Of a stretch of DNA of 64,000 bases, positions 63,840 through 64,000 are shown one piece after another; position 1 is the first letter of the stretch; every line of letters begins with the position of its first letter. The notes under the pieces were generated by a model, which saw only the letters and a program-made list of their open reading frames with translations, was not told the DNA's origin and did not search any database. Made by a program: the position numbers and the translations under genes. Origin of the DNA: Oscarella lobularis (lineage: Eukaryota > Porifera > Homoscleromorpha > Homosclerophorida > Oscarellidae); contig NC_089184.1 in the NCBI RefSeq assembly GCF_947507565.1, forward strand, positions 2,356,001 through 2,420,000, given 5' to 3'.

Positions 63840-64000
63840 TAAATGAATAAGTTCTTTACAATCTCGTTTCACCCTTCAATCTAAGGATGTAGACTTAGAA
63901 AACGTACTCTGTCGCTATTTAGACGAGAAAAGCGTCTGTCACTTTTTTCCATTCTATATTAGTCACGTGAACAAATCCTTGACTTTAAGTATTTACTCTT
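63840..64000. other. No supported feature
   Basis: AT-rich sequence to the window end without a recognisable element. Confidence 0.4.

Overview
This is animal nuclear DNA, most likely from an early-branching invertebrate such as a sponge or cnidarian. The evidence is multi-exon genes with very short introns (about 45-170 bp, GT..AG), a tandem-exon ankyrin gene, a CARD gene, a ZYG11-type gene, a DOMON/copper monooxygenase gene, and a large variety of transposons. The species cannot be named from the sequence alone. No rRNA, tRNA, CRISPR or prokaryotic operon structure was seen.

Layout. 0-8 kb: the start of a gene running off the left edge, a hAT transposase remnant, a TTAA-flanked transposon inserted in that remnant and carrying a multi-exon Mutator-like (PF20700-type) transposase, a 528-bp MITE inserted in the transposase tail, then a THAP gene and a SWIM-finger remnant. 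8-13.8 kb: mostly non-coding, with a long fold-back repeat (9.67-10.63 kb), a possible Myb/SANT gene and minisatellites. 13.8-29.0 kb: a 32-bp satellite with a CACGTG core, interrupted by two oppositely oriented tyrosine-recombinase retrotransposons (gag, RT-RNase H, tyrosine recombinase), the first with textbook split direct repeats. 29.0-35.4 kb: a fold-back element and a satellite with a 271-bp dimeric repeat. 35.4-37.7 kb: hairpin repeats, a C-rich tract and a TA microsatellite. 37.7-39.6 kb: an ISL2EU-like element with a THAP exon and a SWIM-YqaJ nuclease gene, ending about 10 bp before the ATG of the next gene.

Host genes occupy 39.6-55.6 kb: a CARD-SH3 gene whose remaining exons resemble the N-terminal part of RNF213; a convergent, intronless ZYG11-like gene; an 11-exon ankyrin gene; and a DBH/MOXD1-like copper monooxygenase gene that keeps all recognisable copper ligands but shows apparent lesions in one exon. 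From 55.7 kb to the right end lies a truncated duplicate of the 5' end of the ZYG11-like gene, split by a 7.6-kb stack of three nested or abutting transposons. Their termini begin TAGCC, carry subterminal hairpins and make 9-bp target duplications. One holds a psq/DDE_1 (pogo-like) transposase.

The most notable observations are the TAG-hairpin transposon group with 9-bp duplications (including the pogo-like transposase, whose relatives duplicate TA), the CARD-SH3-RNF213-like gene with a transposon at its start codon, and the two tyrosine-recombinase retroelements inside a helical-period E-box satellite bordered on both sides by the same second satellite.
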